DNA of 64,000 nt from Congeria kusceri (taxonomy: Eukaryota > Mollusca > Bivalvia > Myida > Dreissenidae). A program made the position numbers and the translations under genes. Below are positions 11,341 to 22,091 of this stretch, piece by piece. The stretch lies in NCBI GenBank assembly GCA_027627225.1, contig CM051026.1, forward strand, positions 7,390,915 to 7,454,914, read 5' to 3'. The notes below the pieces were generated by a model, which ran no database searches, had not been told where the DNA came from, and saw nothing but the letters and a program-made list of their open reading frames with translations. Each line of letters begins with the position of its first letter. Position 1 is the stretch's first letter.

Positions 11341-12010
11341 CGATCTCGTAGTGTAAATGGTAATACATGTAATAGATATATTGTTGTGCACGGATATGTC
11401 GTTTATTTGATTAAAAAGTCGTATCGATTGAGTTGATACAATTTCATTGTATTACCTGATGCATTTTCTCAAGACCGTTTGTTTTCATTTTGTTTAATCC
11501 AAAATACGTAAAGTCTGCTACTAACTAATTCATAGTTGAACAACTCAGCAATGTTTATTAGAAAATACGATTAAATAGAAGCTAAAATATTATAAACTGA
11601 CTCATGTTATGATTATTATATTCGCAAACTCCAGGCAGCAGTTGCTTCCTCTATATTAATTTTGGAAGATCATGTGTAAACTGAATTAGTCGTTGACTTT
11701 TGCGTTCATTAATAAACTATTCTTAACAACAACCTGTTTGAGATCTGACTTCTAAGTATGTGTATGCATCCTGTAACTGTACGCGGCTTGCTTGCTTAAA
11801 TGTTCTGAGTTTTAAGCACATTGTGAATCGTAAAATCTTATGGCACGTAAAATATTTGTAAGTGGTGCGAGCGTTTGCAGCATTTCAATCCACTTGAACA
11901 CATAGTCAAGTATATGCTTTTAACATTGTCAAATTAAACAATGGCAACATCAGTTTGTGTGCTGTACTATTAAAATGCCACTGCTTTGGTGATTTGAAAC
12001 AACTACTGGA
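11341..12010. other. AT-rich spacer, no feature recognised
   Basis: No exon, repeat or structure could be supported here. Confidence 0.5.
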
Positions 12011-12011
12011 A

Positions 12012-12218
12012 GCGACCTGGCCCATATTCACCCAGCGACCTGGCCCATATTCACCCAGCGACCTGGCCCATATTCACCCAGCGACCTGGCCCATATTCAC
12101 CCAGCGACCTGGCCCATATTCACCCAGCGACCTGGCCCATATTCACCCAGCGACCTGGCCCATATTCACCCAGCGACCTGGCCCATATTCACCCAGCGAC
12201 CTGGCCCATATTCACCAC
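12012..12218. repeat. 23-bp tandem repeat, 9 near-identical copies
   Basis: The unit is GCGACCTGGCCCATATTCAC followed by CCA. Nine copies are almost identical, the most homogeneous array in the window apart from parts of the large satellite. Three units make 69 bases, so an open frame of 123 codons runs through it with a 23-residue period. The flanks are not coding-like. Confidence 0.95.
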
Positions 12219-12229
12219 CCATTCTTAGA

Positions 12230-12775
12230 CTTAATAATAAAGAGTAGACTGAGACTTAATGAAATACTGAATATGACATCCATTCTTCAGTTACCTACAC
12301 TCAGTTGTTCATTGCGTTGTCGATAAAAATACAATTAAAATAATATTTTACATAATTTTATAAACATGTTCAAATGCTTTGTTTTTGTGTCTCCTGAAAA
12401 GGCGTCATATAGGGGTTACTTTTGTCGGCGTCGGTCGCGAGGGCGTTGTTGTTGGCGGCGGCGGCAGCCTCCCCTTTAGTTTGTGCAGACAATCACTTAA
12501 GAAGTTTTTGTGCAATCATTATGAAACTTTAAGGAAGTGTTTGTAGGCATAAAAGGAAGGTTTAGTTCAATTTTCAGCATTATTACTCTTATCGTACTTG
12601 AGTTATGCCCAGTCAGGCGACACATCCGAATCGAGGAGTTCTAGTTTAGAGTTTATGAATTTAAGTAAAATTACTATCGGTCGTATCGCTTTCCCTGGGA
12701 GGGACTGGTCCGTCACGACAAGGGACTGGACTGGTCAGAAATGAATTTCCCCAAGTTGTCGGCACATTTAACTGC
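12230..12775. other. Spacer with a short GGC-rich patch
   Basis: GTTGTTGGCGGCGGCGGCAG lies near 12447-12466. Nothing else is recognised. Confidence 0.5.
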
Positions 12776-12776
12776 A

Positions 12777-13425
12777 TTTTTAGCTCGACTATTCGAAGAA
12801 TAGGTGAGCTTTCCTACTAACCCCGGCGTCGGCGTCCGCGTCTTAATTTGGTTAAAGTTTTTATTCAAAAGTCTTGTAACTTCAAAACTACATAAGTTAT
12901 TCACTTGAAACTTGGAATATACCTTTGTGATCAATTCCAGTGTCAGTGGCAACATTTCACATGTCTCTGTTTTGGATTTTGACAGAGTTGTGCCCTCTTT
13001 TCACTTAGATGTTCTGGTTAGTTTATTTTCAAAAGTTGTGTAATTTCACAACTAAATAAGTTATTCACTTGAAACTTGAAATAAACCTTTGTCATCAACT
13101 CCAGTGTCAGGGGCAACATTGCCCATAACTCTGTTTTGTATTTTGACAGAATTGTGCCCCTTTTTCACTTAGATTTTTTGATAGATTTTCTGGTTAAAGT
13201 TTATATTAAAAAGTTTGTAACTGCAAAACTACATAAGTTATTCACTTGAAACTTGGAATAAACCTTTGTCATCAACTCCAGTGTCAGGGGAAAAATTCTC
13301 TATAACTCTGTTTTGTATTTTGACAGAGTTATGTCCCATTTTCACATAGATTTTCTGGTTAAAGTTTATATTCAAAGATTTTGTAACTTTAGAACTACAG
13401 AAGTTAGTCACTTGAAAATAGGAGA
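12777..13425 (+). mobile_element. TTAGCTCGAC element, 3'-incomplete copy
   Basis: It opens TTTTTAGCTCGACTATTCGA, then GAGCTTTCCT and the GGCGTCGGCGTCCGCGTC block. About four degenerate units of about 165-180 bases follow, each containing TTGTAACTTCAAAACTACAT, AAGTTATTCACTTGAAAC, TTTGTCATCAACTCCAGTGT and AACTCTGTTTTGTATTTTGA. The right terminus seen in the other two copies (31626-32023, 52835-54345) is absent. The element is non-coding. The minus-strand frame at 12713-12955 is a by-product. Confidence 0.85.
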
Positions 13426-13429
13426 TGTC

Positions 13430-13775
13430 ACAGGTATTTTTGCATTTGTTTAAGTTACTTTTTTAGTTTTGTAGCGATATGATTTATGCAAGGAAAACAA
13501 ACATGTTATGACTCATAATGTTTACATTAGATTTCATTTGTCAGAGAAAATTGAATGCAAAATAAGGAGAAAATGACATTTTTGTAGAGAACTATTTTAT
13601 TAATGTAGTTTGCATTCTATTTTGTATAGTTCAGTTACAAGGGGAGGTACTTCGCTGTTCAGATAAGAAAACTGCTGTGCATGATATTTCTCTCACAATG
13701 GCAATACAATGCATGTTAAACAAAAAAAATACAAAGGAATGCTATGAAATCATCCCAAATATAATGTAAATATAA
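13430..13775. other. AT-rich spacer
   Basis: No feature is recognised. Confidence 0.5.
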
Positions 13776-14026
13776 AGATTGAAATTAATTTTGGTTGCGT
13801 TCATGCGATTATGAGCGCAAAGGTCAAACTGGCAAATTATCCATGAAGCGCTAGGGCGCATCATAGATTTGCCAGTTTGACCATTGCGTTCATGTGATTT
13901 TGAATGGTCAAGACCATTGCACTCATAATCGCATTTACACAACTAAAATTGGCGCGCATCATGGATTTGCCAGTTTGAACATTGCGTTCATAATCGCATG
14001 AACGCTACCAAAATTAAATTCAATCT
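13776..14026. mobile_element. 250-bp MITE-like element with long inverted ends
   Basis: The left end reads AGATTGAAATTAATTTTGG then TTGCGTTCATGCGATTATGA. The right end is its near-perfect reverse complement (TCATAATCGCATGAACGC, then ACCAAAATTAAATTCAATCT), about 45 bases each. An inner inverted pair involves TTTGCCAGTTTGACC and GGTCAAACTGGCAAA. The whole element can fold on itself. It has no coding capacity, and no exact target duplication is seen. Confidence 0.85.
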
Positions 14027-14029
14027 GTA

Positions 14030-14550
14030 ATTGATATACAAAAAGTTGCAATTCACGTTATCTGATTGTGATGTAAAAATAATTACGCACAAAAAATAAA
14101 CGAAATGCATTCAACAAATGTTTCTTGAAAACAAGCAGCGAAAATTGGTGCAGGTTCTCATAACCTAACACTAAGTATCATATTATTATCCATTTATAGT
14201 AATATATCTTGCCATACAACGTATTTGTCAGTGATACAGCAAATCTAATGAACTTTTACTCTTTCCGTAACATGCTATATGTTTCGCTTTTGTATGATTG
14301 ATATAAAAAATGTACAACGCGCAACAATGAACTCATTGCAAATCGGTTCCAAATGGACATAGAATTATATGCATGTACATATTTTAAGTGGTTGTATTTT
14401 TTTAAAATAAAGTTCCAATAGGCCCTGTGTAATTGATGGGATGTCTGCTAGTGGTACCTCTCTTGTCAGCGAAAAAAATCATGTGTATGTCCGTTCCTGC
14501 ATTAGTGTCGAATGTTGCTTTTGTATGTCACAAAATTATTATCTCAATTA
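14030..14550. other. AT-rich spacer
   Basis: No feature is recognised. Confidence 0.5.
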
Positions 14551-14556
14551 TTGAGG

Positions 14557-14796
14557 ATTACTTAGTGTATGATATTTTTTCGTGGTGACTACTTTATGTA
14601 TGATCAATATTCGTAGTGTTTACTTAGTGTACGATCATTATTTGTGATATTTACTACGTGCATGATATTTATGAGCAAAGATTACTAAGTGTACGATCTA
14701 TAATTGTTGGTAACTTAGTGTATGATCTTTATTCGTGGGGATTACTAAAGTGCACGATCTTTATTCGTGTAGGCGACTTAGTGTCTGATGTCTATT
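14557..14796. repeat. About 31-bp degenerate tandem repeat, 8 copies
   Basis: The motif TTACTTAGTGTAYGATCTTT followed by ATTCGTG recurs with substitutions and small indels (TACTAAAGTGCACGATCTTT, CTTAGTGTATGATCTTTATT). It is strongly diverged, so it is an old array. Confidence 0.8.
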
Positions 14797-14799
14797 ATC

Positions 14800-15610
14800 T
14801 TACAGCAAAGTCAACAATTAAATGTTCTTTCTTTATTTCAGGCTTTTCGGTGAGCGAGTGGAACATATGGATGATAATTCTGGGCCGTGTGAAATGAAGA
14901 CAATTGCTCATTTCTGTCTGGCTTAAATGGAACTACTTTTCTCGTTATTTCGTTTCATTAAAAAATATGTGAATGAACACCGGTTTTAGATGAAACTATA
15001 ACAACAAACATTTAGGTTTTCTAACAACGTACTCGGACAAAAACATTAAAGATGTTTGTACTGACTTTACTTGCACGGTACAGTCTAACCCGTCGAAATA
15101 GACCAATCGTGATGATTCTTCAGTGGCCAAGTAACACAGGTGATCTCTTAGTGCTCTGTCACTCGCAAAGGCAGCTGGTCGTTGGTTGGACACGTATTTA
15201 TGTGATGTACCTAAGTAATCATCCTATAGCATACACATATACACATTTTGTATGTTCATGAAAAATAAAGGAAAAATACATGAGTTTTAGAAATATTTAT
15301 TGTATTAACTTCTTAATTTTATTTTACGATACAATGTGCATGTTTTATTTTACACAAGTGCATTAAATAACATAATCGCATGCATTCTTCTGCATGTACA
15401 TGCATTTACATGACAGATTTGTATACATGTATATACATAACATATAAACATACATGTATTTACATACTTTGATTTTAATATAATATAATATGATATTTAC
15501 ATATATTTACACACATACACGAGCATACACGCACTTATATTCAATCACTAACAGGGTCTCAATCTTGGTCTGCTTCACTTTCTCTCCATTTATTGCAGTC
15601 GCCCCTAACG
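14800..15610. other. Spacer with two overlapping open frames and TACATG-rich DNA
   Basis: At 14996-15261 opposite strands carry overlapping frames of 65 and 69 codons, and neither has a domain or clear splice context. From 15390 to 15540 the DNA is rich in TACATG/CATGTA and TATA motifs. Nothing is called. Confidence 0.45.
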
Positions 15611-15615
15611 CATAA

Positions 15616-15810
15616 CTAGTGTCCCATAAATGAGTGTAAAAGCTTATGGTGTCCCTTTTTCACCGCCCATTGTTTCATTTTTCTGTTCATGTTGCAGACC
15701 TCGCTTATGGTGAGTGATGGTTCTGGTGGATTCGTCTTCGGCATTTCTACTGTTGGGTTGGATTCTTTGTTTGATTCACTTCCACTTGCTGCCTCCTCAT
15801 AGTACATGTA
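15616..15810 (-). CDS. Candidate terminal exon, hypothetical protein
   Basis: On the minus strand a frame with non-repetitive, protein-like composition ends at a stop at 15616-15618. It includes SGSESNKESNP, KTNPPEPSLTISEVCNMN and RKMKQWAVKKGHHKLLHSF. In the minus sense an AATAAA occurs a few bases past the stop, near 15590, which suits a last exon. A possible acceptor is ACTATGAG just before the GAGGCAGCAAG that starts EAASG. The polar, serine- and proline-containing start followed by a basic segment gives no recognisable family. It could be a host exon or the tail of a mobile-element gene. No partner exon was found. Confidence 0.3.
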   Translation of the reverse strand, partial: YMYYEEAASGSESNKESNPTVEMPKTNPPEPSLTISEVCNMNRKMKQWAVKKGHHKLLHSFMGH

Positions 15811-15849
15811 ATATAAGAGGATCAAATTGAAATGCATTTCTACAATAAA

Positions 15850-16480
15850 TATAACGTATACACTTTCGTTTTATTATGTTTTATTTTTCAGTAAACAATT
15901 ACAATTGACTTATCATTTTGGCGTTAAAATTATTACATTCTTACATATAAATTTATCGTCTTGAAAATGCGGACATAGAAAATTAATATAAATTGACTTT
16001 TAACACATGAAATTAAGTTATAATTACTTTTGAACACAACCGTTCAGATCGTTTTCATGTGCAACTAATCATACAGTCTAAGTGTGACATTTTGCAACTA
16101 GTCGTACAGTCGAGTCACGTTGGGTGTGGTTGGACAAACTGTTTGATTTGTAAGTAATTTATTTATCACTTTTTACTCAAAAATTCGCCAAAACCATCGT
16201 CACAATTAAATATATGGCTACAAACTTATTATTTTTATTTCAAAAATCGAAACACTAAGTGATCATGTCTGCTAAAACATGTACTCTTAAAATACTAGGC
16301 ATAATCGCCAGAATATATTTACGTAATGTCATTATATGTTTTCGGAGAACTTAATTGTATTTATATTCTGCTTTGAAGAAAATATAAAATTAAAAAAGTG
16401 TTTCACTTACTGTGTTTTCTGCTGTTTGCAACTGATCATTGGCGTATGATCACCAACTTCCGGTTTAGCTTACTGTACGA
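15850..16480. other. AT-rich spacer
   Basis: No feature is recognised. Confidence 0.5.
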
Positions 16481-16485
16481 TTATA

Positions 16486-16765
16486 CATTGTGGTGATGCG
16501 GGGTTATAATGACGGGTGGTTGTGTTATGCGCGTCGTTGTGACACGGGGTTGTGTTACTTTCGTTGTAGTGTCGCATGATTGTTTTACGTGCGTTATAGT
16601 GACGCCTCGTTGTGTTATGTGCGTTGTAGTGACACGTGTTTGTGTTGCGTGGATATGACGCGTAGTTGTGTGTCGTGGATGTGACACGTGGGTGTGACGC
16701 GTCATTGTGACACATGGTTGTGTTGCATAAATGCGACACGTTGTTGTGCTGCGTGGGTATAACGC
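16486..16765. repeat. Degenerate 26-29-bp G/T-rich tandem array (array A)
   Basis: Motifs GTTGTGTTATGCGCGTCG, GTTGTGTTATGTGCGTTG, GTTGTGTTGCGTGG and GTGACACG/GTGACGCG recur with a spacing of about 26-29 bases. The composition (GTTGTG plus a CG-containing half) and orientation resemble the main satellite at 34-45 kb. The 119- and 99-codon minus-strand frames are repeat translations rich in Thr and His and are not genes. Confidence 0.75.
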
Positions 16766-16879
16766 GTTGTTTACTGGCATATTTATATAGAGGATTTGCC
16801 AAGCACATGTTCCTTAGTGTTTTAAACACAAATGTTTATGTAGAGTTATCTTCAATTTAAGTTAAGAATAACATAAAAC

Positions 16880-17235
16880 TCTTATTCTAACTTGATACTC
16901 GCTAATTTTTCTATCGATAAATAATAAAATGATAGTTGTTTAACTACCAAATAAACAATGCAAAAAGAAGTTCCGATTCTGAGCGGAGCATAGTAAAAAG
17001 TAGTTCCAATTACGGTTGCAATAATATATGTCAAATCATGTTAGAAGCGAAATAATTTTCGCATTATCGTGTTTATCAGCCAATAAACAACTCTTTGTCG
17101 TTCCGATGTGTGGCTATTAAACAACTTGGGCTAATACCCTCGTGGTTTAATTCCTACGCGTCAGAACTCCAAATCGTTGTTTACTGGCCGATACACAAAG
17201 ATAAATCGAAAATTATTTGTTACATAAATATGGAC
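16880..17235 (+). repeat. CCAATAAACAAC palindrome repeat, full-length copy
   Basis: In order: a CTCGCTAATTTTTCTATCGA block, TAGTTGTTTAACTACC, AAGAAGTTCCGATTCTGAGC then GGAGCATAGTAAAAAGTAG, TTCCAATTAC, ATGTCAAATCATGTTAGAA, TTTATCAGCCAATAAACAAC, GTGGCTATTAAACAACTT and GGTTTAATTCCTACGCGTCA, closing CAAATCGTTGTTTACTGGCC. The last 150 bases contain several self-complementary AAACAAC/GTTGTTT blocks. It is non-coding, probably a MITE or fold-back element. A second copy in the same orientation lies about 950 bases downstream. Confidence 0.8.
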
Positions 17236-17839
17236 TTAGGAATCCTTATTGCATTTATGCAAATCACAAGGCAGCGCCTTTAAAGTTGGTAACATGGAAT
17301 TACATACTATTGTTACCGAAATTTCCGTATGAGAATGCACGAGTTTTTACAGGAAATCAGTCGTTAAAGTAACGGTACACTAGTTTCATGTGTGCCTTGT
17401 GTTGTATGAACACACAAGTTTAGGTAGGAATTATAGTATTTTGGACAGTTTATCCATGTTGGGTAATTCTGATAGAAAATTGTGTACATTTTAGATATTT
17501 ATCTGCTTTTAATTTTTATGCTTTAGTGGAATTTAATTTTATAAACTTGTGCGGAACTTGTTCAAAATGCGAATTACTTTTTGGACTTTCCATCATTATT
17601 TGTGAACATTTTGTGGCTGGTGGCACGAAACTGCAAACAAGAACGTGGACTGTGCAACGCGGCAGCGCTGTTGTCGGGAAAAGGAAGTCAGCAAAGATAA
17701 GTTGTGTTTTAAGTTTTATATGAAAAATAGTTCAATTCAACATGGACATGTTTGTCAGCTTGGTATTTTCCATTTGCGCAGATTACACAGTATCTAAAAT
17801 ATTTTAGTGAATAGAAAACGTTATTAGTTGTATAAAATT
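17236..17839. other. Spacer between two copies of the same repeat
   Basis: There is no recognised gene. A 65-codon frame at 17526-17723 includes a cysteine-rich start and GSAVVGKRKSAKIS but has no domain or splice support. Confidence 0.4.
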
Positions 17840-18180
17840 CTAAATGATAGACGCTATTTTTTCTATAGACACGGAACAAAATTATTGTCGTTAAACTACC
17901 CAACAAAAAAACGAAACAAGAAGTTCCGATTCTGAGCGGATCATGGTAAAAAGTAGTTCCAATTACAATTGTAAAAATATATGTCAGATCATGTTGAATC
18001 GAAATAATATTTGCATTATCGTTCTTTATCGGCCAATAAACAACTCATTGTCGTTCACATGCGTGGCTATTAAATAAATTTGGCTTACGCCCTCGTGGTT
18101 TAATTCCTATGCATCAGAACTATAGATCGTTGTTCATTGGCCAATAATAAACGATAAATCGAAACTTATTTCTTAAATAT
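17840..18180 (+). repeat. CCAATAAACAAC palindrome repeat, second full-length copy
   Basis: It has the same block order as 16880-17235: CGTTAAACTACCCAACAAAA, AAGAAGTTCCGATTCTGAGC, ATGTCAGATCATGTTGAA, CGGCCAATAAACAACTC, GTGGCTATTAAATAAA and GGTTTAATTCCTATGCATCA. Confidence 0.8.
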
Positions 18181-18843
18181 TACAGAAACATGTATTTCTT
18201 AATGACTTCCCACATAATATTTTCGACAGTTAAAAAAGCAGCATGATATGGTAATGAGTCTATGTTGCAATATTCTTGGTTGCATTGGACATACATTGTC
18301 GGAATGTCTAGTTCATATCGATATATAATAATAAATGCTATTTTACAAAATCCATTTACAAATATGTAAAGTTTTAACCCAAATTAACCAGTTTCTTGAT
18401 TAATGCTTTTATTTTCGGAATGAAAGTTGACGCATTTTATGCGTATTTATGTTGTTCTCAAGACTTTTACAGAAACCAAAAAAATGACAGCGGAAAACGG
18501 GTTGTCAAAACGTTCTTCATATAGTTTCTGAGTTTGGCAATGTGATTCTGGCTCAGCACCTGCAGTTTAATGTTGTCCTTTTGTTATTAATTTTATCCCA
18601 ACACTTACGTGTATAACATGCAACTTGTGTATTTGAAGTTCAATTGTTAAACTATAGATGGTGAAGCATAAATAATTATTGCATCATTTGTTTGCTAAAT
18701 TGTCTGTTCAACGAAATATACCATTTTGCACATTGTTTTATCTAAAAAAAAGTATATACCTTTTTGCATATACATATATCAAATTTTTGTTGACTGAAAT
18801 CGAAATGTACGGCATTTTCAAGAAATCCGACACAATATAATTA
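18181..18843. other. AT-rich spacer
   Basis: No feature is recognised. Confidence 0.5.
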
Positions 18844-18845
18844 TA

Positions 18846-20553
18846 TACTCAACAAAAAAGAAAGTATCCACTCATATATTTTATTGTATTTCGATACCCG
18901 TATGTCATATTTAAACATTCAATAAAGTCAATGTACCTTTAATCATCTTTCAATAAAATACTATATTTTTTAAAAATTATTTCCATATTTATGGTCAAAC
19001 ACAGTACACAAACATAACCAGTTTAAAAATCAAAATCACAAAGAACATAGTCAAAACAAAAAAAAGAAAGTATTTCACTTTTAAACATCTGTATCTTAAA
19101 AAACTAGAATTTTATTAGATTTTTTATTTATGTCTATCGATTTTACGAGCATATTCTTCCACATTCAATATAATGTGCATTTTTACTGTTAAACCATACA
19201 TTTAGTACCAAATAGCCCACCAAAACTCGATTACCAATTGTGTAGTGAATTTTGTGCAAGTTGTCATTGAAATTGATACTGTGTGGATAGTCGGTTCATA
19301 AAATCATCCAAATAATGTGAAATTACCATATCATGTTTAAATATGGACTAGCGAAACCAGGCTCTTGGTATCCTGCGCGCAAGACGGATTTTAACTGACA
19401 TAAGTCGATGGTTTAATGGCACAAGGGCGACAATGAACTGTCTACTCACACGTTCCTGTTTTGTGATTTTTAGACTGTTGGCGCAAGCCAACAGGATTTA
19501 GTAGGTGCATTCTGAAATCGGTCTTGAGGGAACTACTTCTTTACTTTGCAGGCTACGAGTCAGTGAATCGATAAAGTACTGCGCTCGCTGTTATCGATGC
19601 TACTTTCTATGAATATATGACAAGAAATAGATCCGACTTTAAACACTAATAAACAATAATAGTTATCCATTCAGTCCACATCTACGAGTGAATTCATGTT
19701 ATGTCTATTCACATAGGTATGATGGCGTATCTGTTTGTGCTGTTAACTGGCGAACTGTGCATTACAGTTTAACAACAGTGTATTGAGTCAGTACATATAG
19801 CGGAGCGATCGTAACCACTCGATTGACGATTGCTATTGTTTTTGACGTATGCATAAGAATTATTGAAAAGCATTGTTCTTCTAAAGATAGTTTTGAATGT
19901 ATTTTACAAACTCAACTTATTTTTATTTAAATTGGTGATAAATAGCACTGAATATTGATTCGAACTGATACGGTTCGTCGAATAGTTTTACCCGTTGTAG
20001 ATTGACGTGCATGCATATAACTCTGTTTGCTTTTTAAATAGTTTGCACAAAAATATTTGCCTCCCACGAATTACAAAAAATAATGATGAGAATATCGTAG
20101 AATTAGACGAGCGCTATATTAGTTTTTTTTTTTTTTTAAAGTGGCCTGGATCTCCATTTTCAATTAGGTCAAATGCCAGCTTATACCAATTTATTTTATG
20201 TGGAGTGTATAGTTATGAGTTTTGAGATTTTTTTGTAGAAATGATATACCAGACAGGCGACTTACTTCTATAAATGTTCCGTATAATGAAAATACTCTCA
20301 TAATTCATTTGCTCTTAGTTTCTTTTGTCGCCAACAGTCTTTCTACGCTGTCAGCGTTTTGGTTATTTTTGCACCTGTTCAGTTTTTGCTTTGTGTTTAA
20401 CCATAAATATGGAATTGATTCAGAAACAAATAATAACATTTTATTGAAATATGATTAAAGTTTCATTGACTTTATTGTTTGTTTAAATATTACATACAGG
20501 TATCGAAAAACATGAAAATATATTAATGCATACTTTCTTTTTGTTGTTGAGTA
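18846..20553. mobile_element. 1.7-kb Tc1/mariner-type DNA transposon derivative
   Basis: The left end, TACTCAACAAAAAAGAAAGT followed by ATCCACTCATATATTTTATT and a TTTCGATACCCGTATGTCAT block, is repeated in inverse at the right end (20466-20553, ending TTTTTGTTGTTGAGTA). Pairing extends about 90 bases. Both ends are flanked by TA (18844-18845 and 20554-20555), the target duplication expected for Tc1/mariner elements. The interior holds a perfect hairpin, CTGTTGGCGCAAGCCAACAG, at about 19478. Two unrecognised open frames (20007-20225 and 20222-20458) show no DDE motif. It is most likely a non-autonomous derivative mobilised in trans. Confidence 0.85.
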
Positions 20554-20834
20554 TATATGCTTGTACTTGTATGTAACCAATTTATACGATAAAACATGGT
20601 CCTATATTCCTAAAATCTCTAGACATCTGGCATTGCATTTTTTCTCCTAAGACTCAGGAATATACAGTTTTACCATACAGAGAAATACAAAACTAAAGAA
20701 CACTACGGAACCAGAATTATGTCCCTTTAACTTTGCCACACACTGCCGTCCTAAGAAATAGTGCAACAGTTGCAGAAATACAATTATTATTTTTCAGTTT
20801 ATTCAATTTTGAATTGCTTGCGAACTAAGTTCGT

Positions 20835-21340
20835 TGAATCCTGGATACACCGCTGTGTGACGGTGTTCCGTGCTTACAGACGATCTACTTAGGTTCTTGT
20901 TCTGGTGTCACATGCATCCCACGTTCCTTCCCAACTCATTACAGCATCGTATTAATGTTTAGATTTCCCGCCCAGACCATCATGGTTCCCTTCCACCCTG
21001 GCCGACATTTGTGAAACTCCAGCCATGCATGCGTTCTGTCGTCATTTCCTGTTACGGTGAAGCGGGACCACCCGGTGACGACAGCGTTAGCCCAGTCCGC
21101 CCTTGGACGTCGAGCATGTCGTCTGGTCTAACCCAACCGTTGATGGTGTCTCGACGTAAATTTGTAGTCAGACGTCTACGCCGCAGGTCATATTCACGTC
21201 ATCGTCTACGTACCGTCGCGTCTCTGTGGCTCGCCGTTTTCTATGCATTCTGGGATGGGTTAGAATTATGTGTCTTGTTCAGAGATATCCTACTAGATCG
21301 TCCGCGACAGCCTTTCACACTTCCGGTAGTGAGAAATTAA
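20835..21340 (-). pseudogene. Second, heavily decayed Tc1/mariner-like transposase remnant
   Basis: On the minus strand, fragments in more than one frame resemble the start and middle of a Tc1-type transposase. They are a RRRLTTNLRRDTINGW helix-turn-helix-like piece near 21110-21190, an ADWANAVVT-WSRFTVTGNDDRTHAW piece near 21010-21095 (compare the DESRF region, with the Asp not preserved) and GTMMVWAGN near 20965-20990 (compare VMVWGGIS). Frameshifts and stops separate them, and the C-terminal part is missing. The 109-codon plus-strand frame at 21011-21340 is antisense to this remnant and is not a gene. The assignment rests on short motifs. Confidence 0.5.
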
Positions 21341-21344
21341 CCAC

Positions 21345-22091
21345 GAAATATTGTTATCGTCCTCAGAAGTGGATCTAATCCCGTGCTTTCTGTATTATAG
21401 ACACGGGTTGAATGCTTTGTTCGCCATGCATCACTGATTTTTATTCAACAATCATTATATGTTGTATTGATGAAAATAGTCAATAGCTCGACCTAGGATA
21501 CCACTAACATTCGGTTAGAGTTTGATTTAAAGCATTTCTTTCATTAAAAAGTGTGTATTTTCATTTTGATGATTTGACACTTGTGGTATATAATGATTGC
21601 ATAATTCATAATTTATTAGTGGTATTGACAAGGATGTAATCTGAACTCTAAAATTTAAATTACGCCAGTTCCACATCAAAGACACGCTGGGTCCGCCATT
21701 AACACATTCATTTTGTCTCGGTTCTTTCCCGGTGAACTTCTTCGCAATTTCGCAGCCGGCGATATTATTAATATTTATATTTATACAGACTTAAACCGTA
21801 CAACATTAAAATCTTCAGTTTATTCAGAGCTGTAAAGCTGCATCACATGTTATTAATTATTGCAATGCTAGTATATTTCGACATTGCGATTTGTTGACCA
21901 CCTTGAAATGTCCAGTTTTGTCATTCGTCAAAGTTTAAAATTGCGTAACTGACGCATAAGAATGGCGTTTTAAAGGGACCAGTGCATCGATTGACAAATG
22001 GACAATTTTCTGTCACAGATTTGCTACAAAATACGAAACACAAAACGTTGAATTAATGAATTGCAGAAGGTGTTGAACTGGTTGACGGACA
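21345..22091. other. AT-rich spacer upstream of the retrotransposon ORF
   Basis: No retrotransposon ORF1 or intact 5' region is present here, which agrees with 5' truncation of the element. TTTAAAGGGACCAGTGCATC at about 21971 is a short motif of unknown origin. Confidence 0.5.

Noticed and set aside
11955..12326. 123-codon frame with repeated PGPYSPSDLAHI
   Set aside because: It is a 23-bp tandem repeat read through in register (69 bases, 23 residues). The flanking codons are not protein-like.
16470..16829. Threonine/histidine-rich minus-strand frames of 119 and 99 codons
   Set aside because: They overlap in two frames of the degenerate 26-29-bp array, which is repeat translation only.
21011..21340. 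109-codon plus-strand frame rich in arginine
   Set aside because: It is antisense to transposase-like fragments on the minus strand and has no domain of its own.
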